From Cyanobium sp. Cruz-8D1 (lineage in GTDB: Bacteria > Cyanobacteriota > Cyanobacteriia > PCC-6307 > Cyanobiaceae): a DNA stretch of 64,000 bases. Position numbers and translations under genes: made by a program. Shown in pieces: positions 8,701 to 15,143 of the stretch; position 1 is the stretch's first letter; every line of letters begins with the position of its first letter. Below the pieces are notes generated by a model. That model saw nothing but the letters and a program-made list of their open reading frames with translations. It was not told the origin of the DNA and made no database searches. The DNA lies in the NCBI RefSeq assembly GCF_024345975.1, contig NZ_JAGQCD010000015.1:1-64000 (forward strand). The letters are read 5' to 3'.

Positions 8701-10430
8701 CTTTTCCAGAGTTCGGTGGTGGTGGCACCCTGCTGGGAGAAGTAGAGGGTGCCGTTGATGTTGGTGAGATTGAAGCTTTCGTTTGACCAAAAATCGGCAT
8801 TGAAGAAGCTGGTACTGACGCGCACCGTGCCAGCACTGGTGCCATCACTCTTCCAGAGCTGGTAGCCGCTGCCGCTGTTGGCAAAGAAATAGAGCGTGCT
8901 GCCCAGGATCGTGAGATTGAGCGGATCACTGCCCGTTCCGGCCGTGGTGTTGATGTTGCGCACGGTCACGGTGCCGGCAGTGGTGCCGTCGCTCTTCCAG
9001 AGTTCGCGGCCGCTGGCACCGTCGTTGGCGGTGAAGTAAAGGGTGCCGTTGAGGTTGAGCAGCTCCCGTGGGTCGGAACTGGGCGCACCGCTGGCGATCG
9101 CTCGCACCAACACCGTGGTGGCCGCCGTGCCACCGCTCTTGTAGAGCTCGCGGCCGCCGGTGCTGGTGGTGGCTGTGAAGTAAAGGGTGCCGTTGACGTC
9201 GGTGAGGTTGTCGGGCTCGCTCCAGCCGCTCCCCGCTTCGATGTTGCTGATGCGCTGGGTGCCGGCGGTGGTGCCATCGCTCACCCAGAGTTCAAGCCCG
9301 TTGGTGTCGTCGTAGCCGCGGAAGAAGAACTTACCGCTGCTGGCCGCCACAGTGGTGGCAGAGTTGTAGTCCCTAGTAATGGAGCTCAACCCACCACGCA
9401 CCAGGGTGGTGCCGGCAGTGGTGCCGTCGCTCTTCCAGACGCCATAGCCATTGGTGTCGTCGAAGGCGAGGAAGAAGAGGTTGCTGCCCACCACCGTGAG
9501 CCCCCGAACTCCGGATCCCGCAGGGCCTGGGTACACATCCCGCACCAGGCTGCTGGCGCCTGATGCGTCAATGCGCAGCAGCTCGTCGCCGCTGACACCG
9601 TTATCAGCCACCACGTACAGGGCGCCATTGAACACCCGCAGCTGGGAAGGGTTGGAGCCAATCCGCAACGTGTTGATGTCCTTTACCAGGGCCGGGGCTG
9701 GACTGGAGGGATTGGGCAGCGTGGAGATGCGAATCGCCGAGCCGCTGGACACGGGGAAGGTGCTGGGCACCAGCTGGTCGAAGGCGTTGTATTGCTGCCC
9801 ATCCACACTCACCAGCAGCGGAGTGTTCACCGTGCCTGATTGGCCGGAGCGGATGCCGATGGTGGCGCTGCCGCCGTTGTTGAAGTTGCCGTCGCCGCTG
9901 TCGCCATCGACGGCCAGATCCACGTAGTTGAACACGATGTCGCCATTGCTGGCGCCCGTGTTCAGCGACAGGATTACCTGGAAGGTGGCTCCATCGCTCT
10001 CGGGGACGTTATTATTGTAGACATTGTTCCATTCGATCACCAGCTGATCGGTCGTTCCATCACTGTTGAGATCACGGAACTGATAGAGCACCAGATCATT
10101 GACGCTGGTGTTGCGATTGGTGACCCAGTCGTCCCAGAGCGGAGCGATGCGATAGGCCTCATAGCCAAACAAATTGTTGTTGTCCGGGCTCGGCTCAGCC
10201 CCACCGAAGCTGATCAGGCCGTTTTCGCTGACGTATAGCTGGTTGTTGCCGCTGAAGCTGGCGCCATAGAAGCGGAAGACGTTGCTGCCTAGGTCAATCG
10301 CCACCGAGCCATTGGCCACGCTGCTCAGGCCGCTGATGGTGACCACACCGGCGGCGCCGGGCACCAGGTCGATCGCCTGGTAGGCGGTGCTCTCGGCCCG
10401 GTAGCGCGAAAGAGGATCAAATATAGCCAT
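2703..10430 (-). CDS. Giant cell-surface repeat protein (NIDO-like, ELWxSDGT and cadherin-like repeats, RTX-like C terminus)
   Basis: This 2575-residue protein is very probably exported and sits at the cell surface. Residues about 50-225 resemble a nidogen-type domain (SFGGAEPSPDNN, APLWDDW, TFQVIL). Residues about 245-1115 hold roughly 18 repeats of near 48 residues with the consensus ELWKSDGTTAGT, predicted to form beta-propellers. Residues about 1118-2340 hold 12 cadherin-like domains (NENVAA, DFETKSSYS, VNEAPTDL). The last 235 residues have GLGGNDGF, DGGADVD and LTGNAGADTF, like divergent RTX/haemolysin repeats, and there is no N-terminal signal peptide. This fits type I secretion (inference); no secretion genes are in the window. 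A role in adhesion, motility or defence against grazers is possible. The ATG at 10430 has AGGACA upstream. Confidence 0.88.
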   Translation of the reverse strand: MAIFDPLSRYRAESTAYQAIDLVPGAAGVVTISGLSSVANGSVAIDLGSNVFRFYGASFSGNNQLYVSENGLISFGGAEPSPDNNNLFGYEAYRIAPLWDDWVTNRNTSVNDLVLYQFRDLNSDGTTDQLVIEWNNVYNNNVPESDGATFQVILSLNTGASNGDIVFNYVDLAVDGDSGDGNFNNGGSATIGIRSGQSGTVNTPLLVSVDGQQYNAFDQLVPSTFPVSSGSAIRISTLPNPSSPAPALVKDINTLRIGSNPSQLRVFNGALYVVADNGVSGDELLRIDASGASSLVRDVYPGPAGSGVRGLTVVGSNLFFLAFDDTNGYGVWKSDGTTAGTTLVRGGLSSITRDYNSATTVAASSGKFFFRGYDDTNGLELWVSDGTTAGTQRISNIEAGSGWSEPDNLTDVNGTLYFTATTSTGGRELYKSGGTAATTVLVRAIASGAPSSDPRELLNLNGTLYFTANDGASGRELWKSDGTTAGTVTVRNINTTAGTGSDPLNLTILGSTLYFFANSGSGYQLWKSDGTSAGTVRVSTSFFNADFWSNESFNLTNINGTLYFSQQGATTTELWKSDGTTVTKVADLPSYFSFISGFTNVGGILYFNLGDGDASTGRELWKSDGTAAGTMLVRDVVPGTAGSNPSQLTAFNNKLYFAAASENVFTTEELWSSDGTAAGTVSLELDPRTVGSDISTPLLFNGKLYFAANDGVLGKELWTSDGTAAGTQLVKDVRSGEAGSDISALTEMGGNLYFFAYDDINLYGLWKSNGTGAGTTLVRTVDPWAFFNSPIISAGNRIYFNNYSATAGWELWSSNGTAAGTALLRNINPGAADSDPVLVRNAVLGNTFFFTAFDPTNGRELWKTDGTTAGTSLVRNINPGAGDSNPDGLIVFNGALYFAASDPTYGRELWKTDGTTTSRVKNISPGAGGSNPQNFAVFQGSLYFTAVDDTGWQLWKTDGSTAGTVKVTNFNASGPMAQLTAVNNTLFFTNNSGTELWRTDGTTAGTTMMSGAPWASLADSAALSDLTNVNGVLYFAAFDATNGRELWRSDGTAEGTFRVTDLNPQAPLGSGLGNANPSNLIYDASRNKLFFTASDWQSGGEGYGNNELFSIDINNAPTDIALSAGTINENVAANTVVGTFSSTDPDTANTFNYSLVAGSGATDNSAFTIVGNQLQINASPDFETKNSYNIRVRTTDQGGLSFEKALTVTVNNVNEAPTDLVFGGSGTVDENAGPALVLGSLSTIDPDSPTTPQTFAYSLVAGTGDSDNSAFSVIGNQLVLNAPADFETKSSYSLRLRSTDQGGLFTDKVLTIAVNNVNDAPTDLGLSASSINENVAANTVVGSFNSVDQDAGDTFTYSLVAGTGSTNNGAFNILGNQLRITASPNFEAKNSYSIRVRSTDQSGAFVEKVLPISILNVNESPTNISLSASSVAENVAAGTLVGTLSSTDPDAPLTPQSFSYRLITGTGSTDNAAFEIQENELRLRNSPDFELKSSYSIRVQTRDQGNRTFAKVFTISVTNQPEAPTDLALSASSIDENVAANSVVGTFSSTDQDAGNTFTYSLVAGSGATDNSAFTIVGNQLQINASPDFETKNSYNIRVRTTDQGGLSFEKALTVTVNNVNEAPTDLVFGGSGTVNENAAPAQVLGSLSTIDPDSPTTPQSFAYSLVSGSGDGDNTAFSVIGNQLVLKASADFETKSSYSLRLRSTDQGGLFTEKVLTIAVNNLNDAPTDLGLSASSVNENVAANSVIGSFSSTDQDAGNTFTYSLVAGTGATDNGAFNILGTQLRITASPNFEAKSSYSIRVRSTDQSGAFVEKVLPISILNVNETPTNISLSASSVIENVAAGSLVGTLGSTDPDHPLTPQSFSYRLVAGTGATDNAAFEIQENELRLRSVPDFELKSSYSIRVQTRDQGNRTFAKVFTITVTNQAEAPTDLNLSASSLNENVAAGTVVGSLSSTDQDAGNTFTYSLVAGSGATDNSAFTIVGNQLQINASPDFETKSSYSIRVRSTDQGGLSFEKALTVTVNNVNEAPTDLALSGSGTVNENAGPALVLGSLSSIDPDSPTTAQSFSYSLVSGTGDTDNAAFSVVGNQLLLNAPADFETKGSYSLRLRSTDQGGLFTEKVLTIAVNNLNDAPTDLGLSASSVNENVAANSVIGSFSSTDQDAGNTFTYSLVAGTGATDNGAFNILNNQLRITASPNFEAKSSYSIRVRSTDQSGAFVEKVLPISILNVNESPTNISLSASSVAENVAAGTLVGTLSSTDPDAPLTPQSFSYRLVAGTGSTDNAAFEIQENELRLRNSPDFELKSSYSIRVQTRDQGNRTFAKVFTISVSNVNEAPTSGTDFFTATTSVDTLQGLGGNDGFFVATGALNSGDSFDGGADVDQLTLSGGSSTQTLTIDLNQANQFVSLTNGPAFSTTPIFTGFEDVNLSGFAGAGVLTGNSEANRFTASARKDILTGNAGADTFALNSLGHSLLTAFDVITDYSSADLIDAPGAIAATLTNSSGNATSLSNSAIAAVLTSAAFPADSARAFTVTGQSGTFIALNNATAGFRSTTDAILHLSGYTIGALNPVTIL
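3411..7073 (-). repeat. Three exact 1221-bp units, each coding four cadherin-like domains
   Basis: Measured at the PTD motif that opens each unit, boundaries fall at 3411, 4632, 5853 and 7074, so each unit is exactly 1221 bp (407 codons). Each unit carries four domains in the same order A-B-C-D, recognisable by GNQLQINASPDF (A), GNQLVL...ADFETK (B), NQLRITASPNFEAK (C) and ENELRLR...DFELK (D). Bases 5572-5754 and 6793-6975 are identical over about 180 bp, which indicates recent duplication or gene conversion. Copies are not uniformly alike, so exchange has been patchy. Confidence 0.93.
7090..9700 (-). repeat. About 18 tandem ELWxSDGT-type coding repeats
   Basis: Near 145-bp units inside the surface-protein gene code for blocks ending ELWKSDGTTAGT, each with a core like NGTLYFTAND and often NINPGAG. 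Identity between units is moderate, unlike the near-identical cadherin block, so this array is older. The family is known from large secreted proteins of cyanobacteria and other marine bacteria and is predicted to fold as beta-propeller blades. Confidence 0.85.
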
Positions 10431-10655
10431 AATGAACTGTCCTGTTTCGAAATATCAGACGCACACCCTAGCCAACAAGCCAGAGCCATCTCAATGCCCT
10501 GCGCCAAATTTGCAATTATTTACATGCTTTTGTGTTTGAGAATACTTACTAGTTGAGTGTACGTTGGGCGACCGGGAATGCTCGTGGCGACCATTGCCCT
10601 GCCAAGCCTTTGGCTGCGGTTTATATCCCTGTTGCATCTCAGGCAGTGACCGCCT
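10431..10655. other. AT-rich upstream region of the surface-protein gene
   Basis: No gene is visible. Bases about 10500-10560 are strikingly AT-rich for this genome, which is where a minus-strand promoter for the giant gene would lie. I could not find a convincing -35/-10 pair. The right part runs into an IS66 relic, and part of it may be the insertion-sequence end; no clear terminal repeat was found. Confidence 0.3.
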
Positions 10656-11270
10656 GTGATGAGGACATCCCAGGCCGGGATTTCAGAGGCGAACTGGCCG
10701 CTCATGCCTGCCAGCAACAGAACGCTCATCCTTGCTCTGCGGCAGATGATTCAGTCACTCACGCAGCAGAACGAGGAGCTGCGCGTCCAGTTCACTGCCC
10801 TGGCCGCTGAACTGGCCAGCCTGCGGGACCGGATTGGCTGCAGCTCTCGCCACTCCTCCAAGCCTCCCTCCAGCGACGGCATTGGGTTCGAGCCGTCCTA
10901 ACGGCCCAAGGTTTGTAGCCGCAAGCGGGGTGGCCAGCCGGGCCAGGCCGGATCCGGCCAGAGCCGCTGCCGATCGAGCGGGTGGACCAGGTGGTGGAGC
11001 ACCACCCCAACGCATGCCTCCGCTGCGGCAGATTGCAGCAGGGTGAGGATCCAGCGCCCTGCTGGCACAAGGTGATCGACATTGCGCCGATCACGCCGCT
11101 GGTGATCAAGCACCTGCTGCCCCTGTTGGTGTGTCCCTGCTGCTCCAGGCGCACCTGTCCGACGTTGCCGGCGGGTATGGAGGCCAGCCGTTACCACCCC
11201 CGGCTCAGTGATCTGGTGGGTTTGCTGGGACATGGTGCTTTCCCCCAGGTTGTTCATGCCTGCAGCTGGG
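10656..11270 (+). pseudogene. IS66-family transposase relic
   Basis: The N-terminal part of an IS66 transposase is recognisable: a leucine-zipper-like helix (LRQMIQSLTQQNEELRVQ), then SSRHSSKPPSSDG, an in-frame TAA at 10899, then RKRGGQPGQAG in the same frame. A frameshift near 10965 leads to VDQVVEHHPNACLRCG and a zinc-knuckle-like region with VCPCCSRRTC. Homology fades after about 11265, before the catalytic DDE domain. The element is dead: it carries a stop, a frameshift and a 3-prime truncation. It lies between the giant surface-protein gene and a toxin-antitoxin pair, which supports a mobile history for this block. Confidence 0.8.
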
Positions 11271-11328
11271 TGAGCCGCTGCTGGGGGCGGAGAGCGCCTG
11301 AGAGAGGCCATGGAAGGGGGCATGGCGA

Positions 11329-11348
11329 ATGCGCATTAAAATGCGCAT
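11329..11348. promoter_or_regulatory. Paired 8-bp palindromes overlapping the antitoxin start
   Basis: The sequence ATGCGCAT, a perfect palindrome, occurs twice with TAAA between the copies (11329-11336 and 11341-11348). It begins exactly at the ATG of the antitoxin gene. VapB antitoxins commonly bind paired palindromes at their own promoter, so an autoregulatory operator is a reasonable inference; an mRNA hairpin that masks the start is the alternative. Confidence 0.5.
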
Positions 11349-11610
11349 CTTCGCCTGCCTGGCCGTGCGCACCACCCTGGAGCTGCCCGATCCCCTGTTC
11401 GCACGCCTCAAGGCCAGGGCGGCGCTGGAGGGCACCACGCTGAAGCAGCTGCTGCGCTCCTTCGTGGAACAGGGGCTGGTGGACCCGGGCCACGGCCGCG
11501 ACACCCGGGCCCGCCGGGCCGCCGACCTCCCCCGGATCGAGGCCGACCTGCCCCTGACGCCGGATCAGCTGTCCAACGCCGGCCTGTTCGCCCTGCTGGA
11601 GGAGGAATGA
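11329..11610 (+). CDS. vapB: VapB-type antitoxin
   Basis: This 93-residue protein has the family core VRTTLELPDPLFARLKARA followed by LEGTTLKQLLRSFVEQGL, a ribbon-helix-helix-like DNA-binding fold. The acidic C-terminal tail is the likely toxin-binding part. It would neutralise the PIN toxin encoded immediately downstream and repress the shared promoter. The start was set at 11329 because GGAAGGGGG lies eight bases upstream. The family-typical start could instead be the GTG at 11365, which would place the paired palindromes in the promoter. Stop and toxin start overlap (ATGA), indicating translational coupling. Confidence 0.8.
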   Translation: MRIKMRIFACLAVRTTLELPDPLFARLKARAALEGTTLKQLLRSFVEQGLVDPGHGRDTRARRAADLPRIEADLPLTPDQLSNAGLFALLEEE

Positions 11611-12056
11611 CTCCCCTGCAGGCGCCGGCGGATCTCCCCGATCTGAACATCTGGCTGGCGCTGGCCTGGCGTGGCCATAGTCACCACGACGCCGCTTGTC
11701 GCTACTGGGAGGGGGCGGCGGCTGACACCGTGCTGTTCACCACCGTGACCGCCCTGGGTCTGGTGCGCCTGCTCAGCCAGCCGCGCGTGATGGGAGAGGC
11801 GGCCCTCAGCCTTCGCCAGGCCAGCGACGTTCAGGCGGCGTTCCTGCAGCAGCCGGGGGTGAGGCTGGTGGACGAGGCCGCCGCCAGCTGGCCCGTGTTC
11901 CGCCATCTGCTCAGCCAGGATGCATGGCCGCCCCGGCTCTGCACCAACGTGCATCTGGCCGCCCTGGCCATCGACGGAGGCTGGCGGCTGGTGAGCTTCG
12001 ATCAGGACTTCGGCCGGTTCAAAGGCCTGTCGTGGCTATCACTGCCGGGCCCTTGA
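11607..12056 (+). CDS. vapC: VapC-type PIN-domain toxin
   Basis: This 149-residue PIN-domain ribonuclease is predicted to cleave RNA and arrest growth when free of its antitoxin. The first catalytic Asp lies in PDLNIWLALAW near residue 12. Family-typical TTVTALGLVRLLS follows at about 50, and the closing acidic motif is SFDQDFGRF near residue 137. The subgroup resembles PIN proteins in which NIWLALA is followed by H-x-x-A-x-x-W, and HHDAACRYW is present here. Its start overlaps the antitoxin stop by four bases. No frameshift is seen, so the pair appears intact. Confidence 0.85.
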   Translation: MTPLQAPADLPDLNIWLALAWRGHSHHDAACRYWEGAAADTVLFTTVTALGLVRLLSQPRVMGEAALSLRQASDVQAAFLQQPGVRLVDEAAASWPVFRHLLSQDAWPPRLCTNVHLAALAIDGGWRLVSFDQDFGRFKGLSWLSLPGP

Positions 12057-12060
12057 CCCC

Positions 12061-12270
12061 TCAGAGCCCTTCGAAGCGGACGTTGAGGTTGAGCTGGTTG
12101 GGGCCGATGGCGGTGGCCTGCAGCGCCAGGGCGGCCGGCTTGGGCAGCGGCAGTGACAGGCCCTTGAGCAGGGATCCGGCCGGGGTGGCCAGGGCGGCTC
12201 CGCCGACCAGGGCGCCGGCTCCCACCAGCAGGGAGGTGGAGAGGGCCAGCAGACGGGAACGCCAATCCAT
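12061..12270 (-). CDS. Small secreted protein of unknown function
   Basis: The 69-residue product begins MDWRSRLLALSTSLLVGAGALVGGAALA, a clear signal peptide, and continues as a short mature chain with LPLPKPAALALQATAIGPNQ and ending NVRFEGL. I do not recognise a family. It converges with the PIN toxin gene, with only four bases between the two stops. The start at 12270 was chosen because the signal peptide begins there; an upstream in-frame ATG at 12318 would add an unlikely polar leader. Confidence 0.55.
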   Translation of the reverse strand: MDWRSRLLALSTSLLVGAGALVGGAALATPAGSLLKGLSLPLPKPAALALQATAIGPNQLNLNVRFEGL

Positions 12271-12396
12271 GGCTTGTTCGCGGGGTTGCCGGGACGTTAC
12301 CCCGATTCGCCGGGACACACCTCGACGTGGTTGAACACACAGGGACCCAGCGGGGCCATCATTTAAACATCGGTATATCGGTCGCCTTTGCGTTTA

Positions 12397-13443
12397 ATGT
12401 TCCCGCAGACCTCCCGCCCCACCCGGCGCCTGCTGCTCTCGGTCGCGGCCGGAGTCGCCACCGCCATCGCCACCGCCGTCGCCCTCGGCAACGCGCCGAT
12501 CACCCGGGCCCTTGCCGCCGCTCCCTCCCAGCCCAGCGCCGGTGTGACCACCCTGGCGCCGGGGGGCACCAGCTTCCAGGTGTTCGCTCCCGAGGAGGCC
12601 GCCGCCGCCGCCAGCTCGGGCCGCTGGAAGGTGCTTGATGTGCGCCCGGTGCCGCCGCTCTCCTACATCGGCGGCCACGTACCCGGCGCGGTGCATCTCT
12701 CCGAGCAGGCCTTCCGTGGTCCCAACGGCCGCCTGCCCTTCCAGATCTGGAGTTCCGACAAACTCGCCAGCCTGCTGAGCCAGGCGGGCATCTCCAACCG
12801 GGATTCGGTGCTCGTCTATTCCGACGGCAACGACGTTCTCGGCACCGCCCTGGTCTCCTACATCCTTGAGAAGAGCGGCGTGCGTCAGGTCGCGATCGTC
12901 GATGGCGGCCTCAGCGGCTTCAAGGCGGCCGGCCAGAGCACCACCAAGGCGTTCCCCACCTTCCAGGCCGGCAGCTTCCGGCCCACCACGGTCAAGGGCC
13001 TGGCCATCACCCTCAATGAGTTGCAGCCCCTGATCGGCCGCAGCAAGGTGGTGATCATCGACCCGCGTCCCAAGGCCCAGTTCGAGGGCACCGACCAGAC
13101 CTTCATCCGCAACGGCCATATCCCAGGAGCGAAGAACATCCCCTGGCAGGCGTTCACCGAAGCCAACAACGCTGACGAGGCGAAGAAGAATGCCCACAAG
13201 CTGAAGTCCCTCGACGAGATCCGGGCGCTCCTGGTGAGCCGCGGCATCACTCCCGACAAGGAGGTGATCGTCTCCTGCAGCACCGGCAGGGAAGCCAGCC
13301 TCCAGTTCCTCACCTTGAAGCATCTGCTCAAGTACCCCAAGGTGCGGATCTATGAAGGCTCCTGGACCGAATACAGCGCCTCCAAGCTGCCGATTTCCGT
13401 GGGGCCCGAAGGCAGCCCGGCCCAGCAGGTGAGCAGCCGCTGA
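12397..13443 (+). CDS. Exported two-domain rhodanese (sulfurtransferase)
   Basis: This 348-residue protein has an N-terminal export signal with an Arg pair (TRRLLLSVAAG), then two rhodanese domains. The first, about 60-180, has LDVRP and GGHVPGAVHL but carries YSDGND where an active loop would have Cys, so it is structural. The second, about 200-330, has IDPRPKAQFEG, GHIPGAKNIPW and the active loop CSTGRE with Cys294. It would transfer sulfane sulfur from thiosulfate or mercaptopyruvate to an acceptor in the periplasm or thylakoid lumen. A sulfur-transporter-type gene follows, so the two probably act together. The ATG at 12397 was preferred over a TTG three codons earlier. Confidence 0.88.
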   Translation: MFPQTSRPTRRLLLSVAAGVATAIATAVALGNAPITRALAAAPSQPSAGVTTLAPGGTSFQVFAPEEAAAAASSGRWKVLDVRPVPPLSYIGGHVPGAVHLSEQAFRGPNGRLPFQIWSSDKLASLLSQAGISNRDSVLVYSDGNDVLGTALVSYILEKSGVRQVAIVDGGLSGFKAAGQSTTKAFPTFQAGSFRPTTVKGLAITLNELQPLIGRSKVVIIDPRPKAQFEGTDQTFIRNGHIPGAKNIPWQAFTEANNADEAKKNAHKLKSLDEIRALLVSRGITPDKEVIVSCSTGREASLQFLTLKHLLKYPKVRIYEGSWTEYSASKLPISVGPEGSPAQQVSSR

Positions 13444-13471
13444 GCCCCCCTTTCCCTCTCCCTCCCCCGCC

Positions 13472-13609
13472 ATGGCCATGACCATCTTCCGCGTCCGCTT
13501 CTGGGCGCTGGCCAGCCTGCTGCTGCTGTTGCTCGCCCCGGCCGCCGCCCTGGCCTGCGACACCGGCGGCGACAGCTCGGCCCCCGCCGCCAAGGCAAAG
13601 AAGCGTTGA
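13472..13609 (+). CDS. Small exported peptide or lipoprotein
   Basis: This 45-residue frame encodes a hydrophobic signal segment (FWALASLLLLLLAPAAALA) followed by CDTGGDSS and a Lys-rich tail (KAKKR). The LALAC junction could be a lipobox, which would leave a mature lipopeptide of about 18 residues. It lies 28 bases after the rhodanese gene, and its stop overlaps the TTG start of the transporter gene (TTGA), which supports translation as part of one operon. The function is unknown; a scaffold or sulfur-carrier role in the same pathway is speculative. Confidence 0.5.
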   Translation: MAMTIFRVRFWALASLLLLLLAPAAALACDTGGDSSAPAAKAKKR

Positions 13610-14638
13610 AGCAGCCCCTTTACCCAGTGCTGGCGGTGGCCCCGGCCGTCGCCATCGGGGTGGCCCTGGGGGGCCGGCAGCCCGCCTCGGCCCTGGTCTG
13701 GGGGCTGGGCTGCGGCCTTGGCCATGCCCTGGTCCGCTCCGGCTTCGGGTTCGCCTCCGGCTATCGCCGGCTGATCGAGCGGCGGGATCCCCAGCCGGTC
13801 TTCGCCCAGCTGCTGCTGGTGGCGCTGCTCGTGATCGCCATGGCTCTGGTGCTCGCCCTTGAGCCCCTCACCGGCCTGCGGCCGAAGCTGCTGGCCACCC
13901 CCCTCTCCCTGCCCTTCCTGGCCGGGGCCTTCCTGTTCGGCATCGGCATGGAGCGGGCCCGGGCCTGCGGCTGCGGGACCCTGGCGGCCACCTCCCGCGG
14001 CGGGGGCGGCGTGCTGGCCGCCCTCATCGGCCTGATCGTGGGCGCCTTCCTCGGCACCCTCCATGCTCCGCAGCTGGCGGCTCTGCCCCTGCCGCGCCTG
14101 CCCTCCCCGGTCGGCCTTGAGCTGTTCGGCATCCCTGGCGCCCTGACCCTGCAGCTCGCCTTCATCGCCCTGATCACCGTGCTGCTGGCGCGCTGGAGCG
14201 GCCAGCTCCCCTGGCGCTCCCCCAGCCGCCGGCTCTACGGCGGTGCCATCGCCGTCGCCCTGCTGGCCACGGGCCTGCTGCTGGTGACGGCCGAGCCCTG
14301 GAGGGTGCTCTGGGGTCTGGCCCTCAGTGGCGCCCACGCCGCCCTGGCTGTTCAACGAGGCCGTGCTCGTCGATCTGGGCCTGCTCTATGGCGCCGTCGC
14401 CACCGCCATCGGCCAGGGCCGCTTCCGCTGGCGGGGAGTGGGGCCCCAGCCCATGCCGGAACTGGCCAGGCGCGGCTTCGGCGGCCTGCTGATGGGCTAC
14501 GGCGGGCTGTTGGCGTCGGGGTGCAACGTCAACGCCTTCCTGGGCGGGGTGATGAGCTTCAGCCTGCACGGCTGGATCTGGCTGGCGGTGGCCTTGGCGG
14601 GCTTCGCCGCCTCGCTGTGGCTGCGCCCGGCCGCCTGA
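13606..14638 (+). pseudogene. YeeE/YedE-family sulfur transporter, frameshifted
   Basis: The product is a polytopic membrane protein of the YeeE/YedE family, associated with thiosulfate or other sulfur-compound uptake. The first frame runs from a TTG at 13606 through several membrane helices, including RACGCGTLAATSRGGGG. Near 14330 the homology moves one frame: TPPWLFNEAVLVDLGLLYGA and GYGGLLASGCNVNAFLGG, with its conserved GCN, continue in the new frame to the stop at 14638. The old frame runs on as non-homologous Arg-rich sequence. This is a one-base indel, either a real mutation or a sequencing error. If the base is restored, the gene would encode about 340 residues and follow the rhodanese as an operon. 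Confidence 0.78.
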
Positions 14639-14657
14639 GGTGAGGATCGCCTCAGGC
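14633..14657 (+). terminator. Hairpin at the end of the sulfur operon
   Basis: GCCTGAGG (14633-14640) and CCTCAGGC (14650-14657) form a perfect 8-bp stem with a nine-base loop, and the left arm contains the stop codon. No T-tract follows, so termination is inferred. Confidence 0.45.
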
Positions 14658-14740
14658 GTTGCCGACCAGGGGCAGACATCTGCTGGCAAGCGCCTGGCGA
14701 TGCAGAGCAGGTCCATTTCACCCCCTTGCGGGGTAGAGTG

Positions 14741-14755
14741 ACTCAATATGTGAGT
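14741..14755. promoter_or_regulatory. Inverted repeat upstream of the winged-helix gene
   Basis: ACTCA-ATATG-TGAGT is a perfect 5+5 inverted repeat, 37 bases before the start of the winged-helix gene. It is a candidate operator for that protein. Short repeats of this kind also arise by chance. Confidence 0.35.
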
Positions 14756-14792
14756 TGGGAAACACCCTTCTGGGGTCGTTGAGGCTTCGGCG

Positions 14793-15143
14793 ATGAACCC
14801 TGTCCTTGAGGCGATCTTTGGCAATCGGACGGCGGCCTGCGTGCTGCTGTTCCTGCAGTGCTATGGAGAAGGCCATGCCTTACGCATGGCCAAAACCTTT
14901 GGCTTTGGGCTGAACATGACCCAGCGACAATTGAAGCGACTGGAGGAAGACGGTGTACTGGTCAGTCGGTTGGTGGGAAACATCAGACTATTTTCCTTCA
15001 GTGAGCGCAACCCATCTGTTCGCAATCTCAGGCAGTTCCTGGAAGCAGAGCTCAAGCTTCTGCCTGATGATCAAGTGCAGCAATTCTTTCGCCAGCGGCA
15101 ACGTCCCAGGCTGACTGGCAAGCTCTTGGTCAGTCATGGCTGA
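14793..15143 (+). CDS. Winged-helix regulatory protein paired with a nucleotidyltransferase
   Basis: This 116-residue protein has an ArsR/MarR-like winged helix at about residues 5-75. The helix-turn-helix falls in LRMAKTFGFGLNMTQRQLKRLEEDG and the wing in VLVSRLVGNIRLFSFSERNP. The C-terminal part (FLEAELKLLPDDQVQQFF) is helical. Proteins of this type are frequently encoded directly upstream of nucleotidyltransferase genes, where they act as an antitoxin or repressor. Its 3-prime end overlaps the next gene by eight bases, so the two are co-translated. The GC content is lower than that of its neighbours, which suggests acquisition. Confidence 0.7.
   Translation: MNPVLEAIFGNRTAACVLLFLQCYGEGHALRMAKTFGFGLNMTQRQLKRLEEDGVLVSRLVGNIRLFSFSERNPSVRNLRQFLEAELKLLPDDQVQQFFRQRQRPRLTGKLLVSHG

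Noticed and set aside
3411-9700. Repeat array considered as CRISPR
   Set aside because: The units are long, in-frame coding repeats inside one gene, without short repeats and unique spacers.
12394-14355. A 653-codon minus-strand open frame opposite the rhodanese and transporter
   Set aside because: It is a low-complexity Gly/Ala/Gln/His sequence typical of the antisense of GC-rich genes; the plus-strand frames have motifs.
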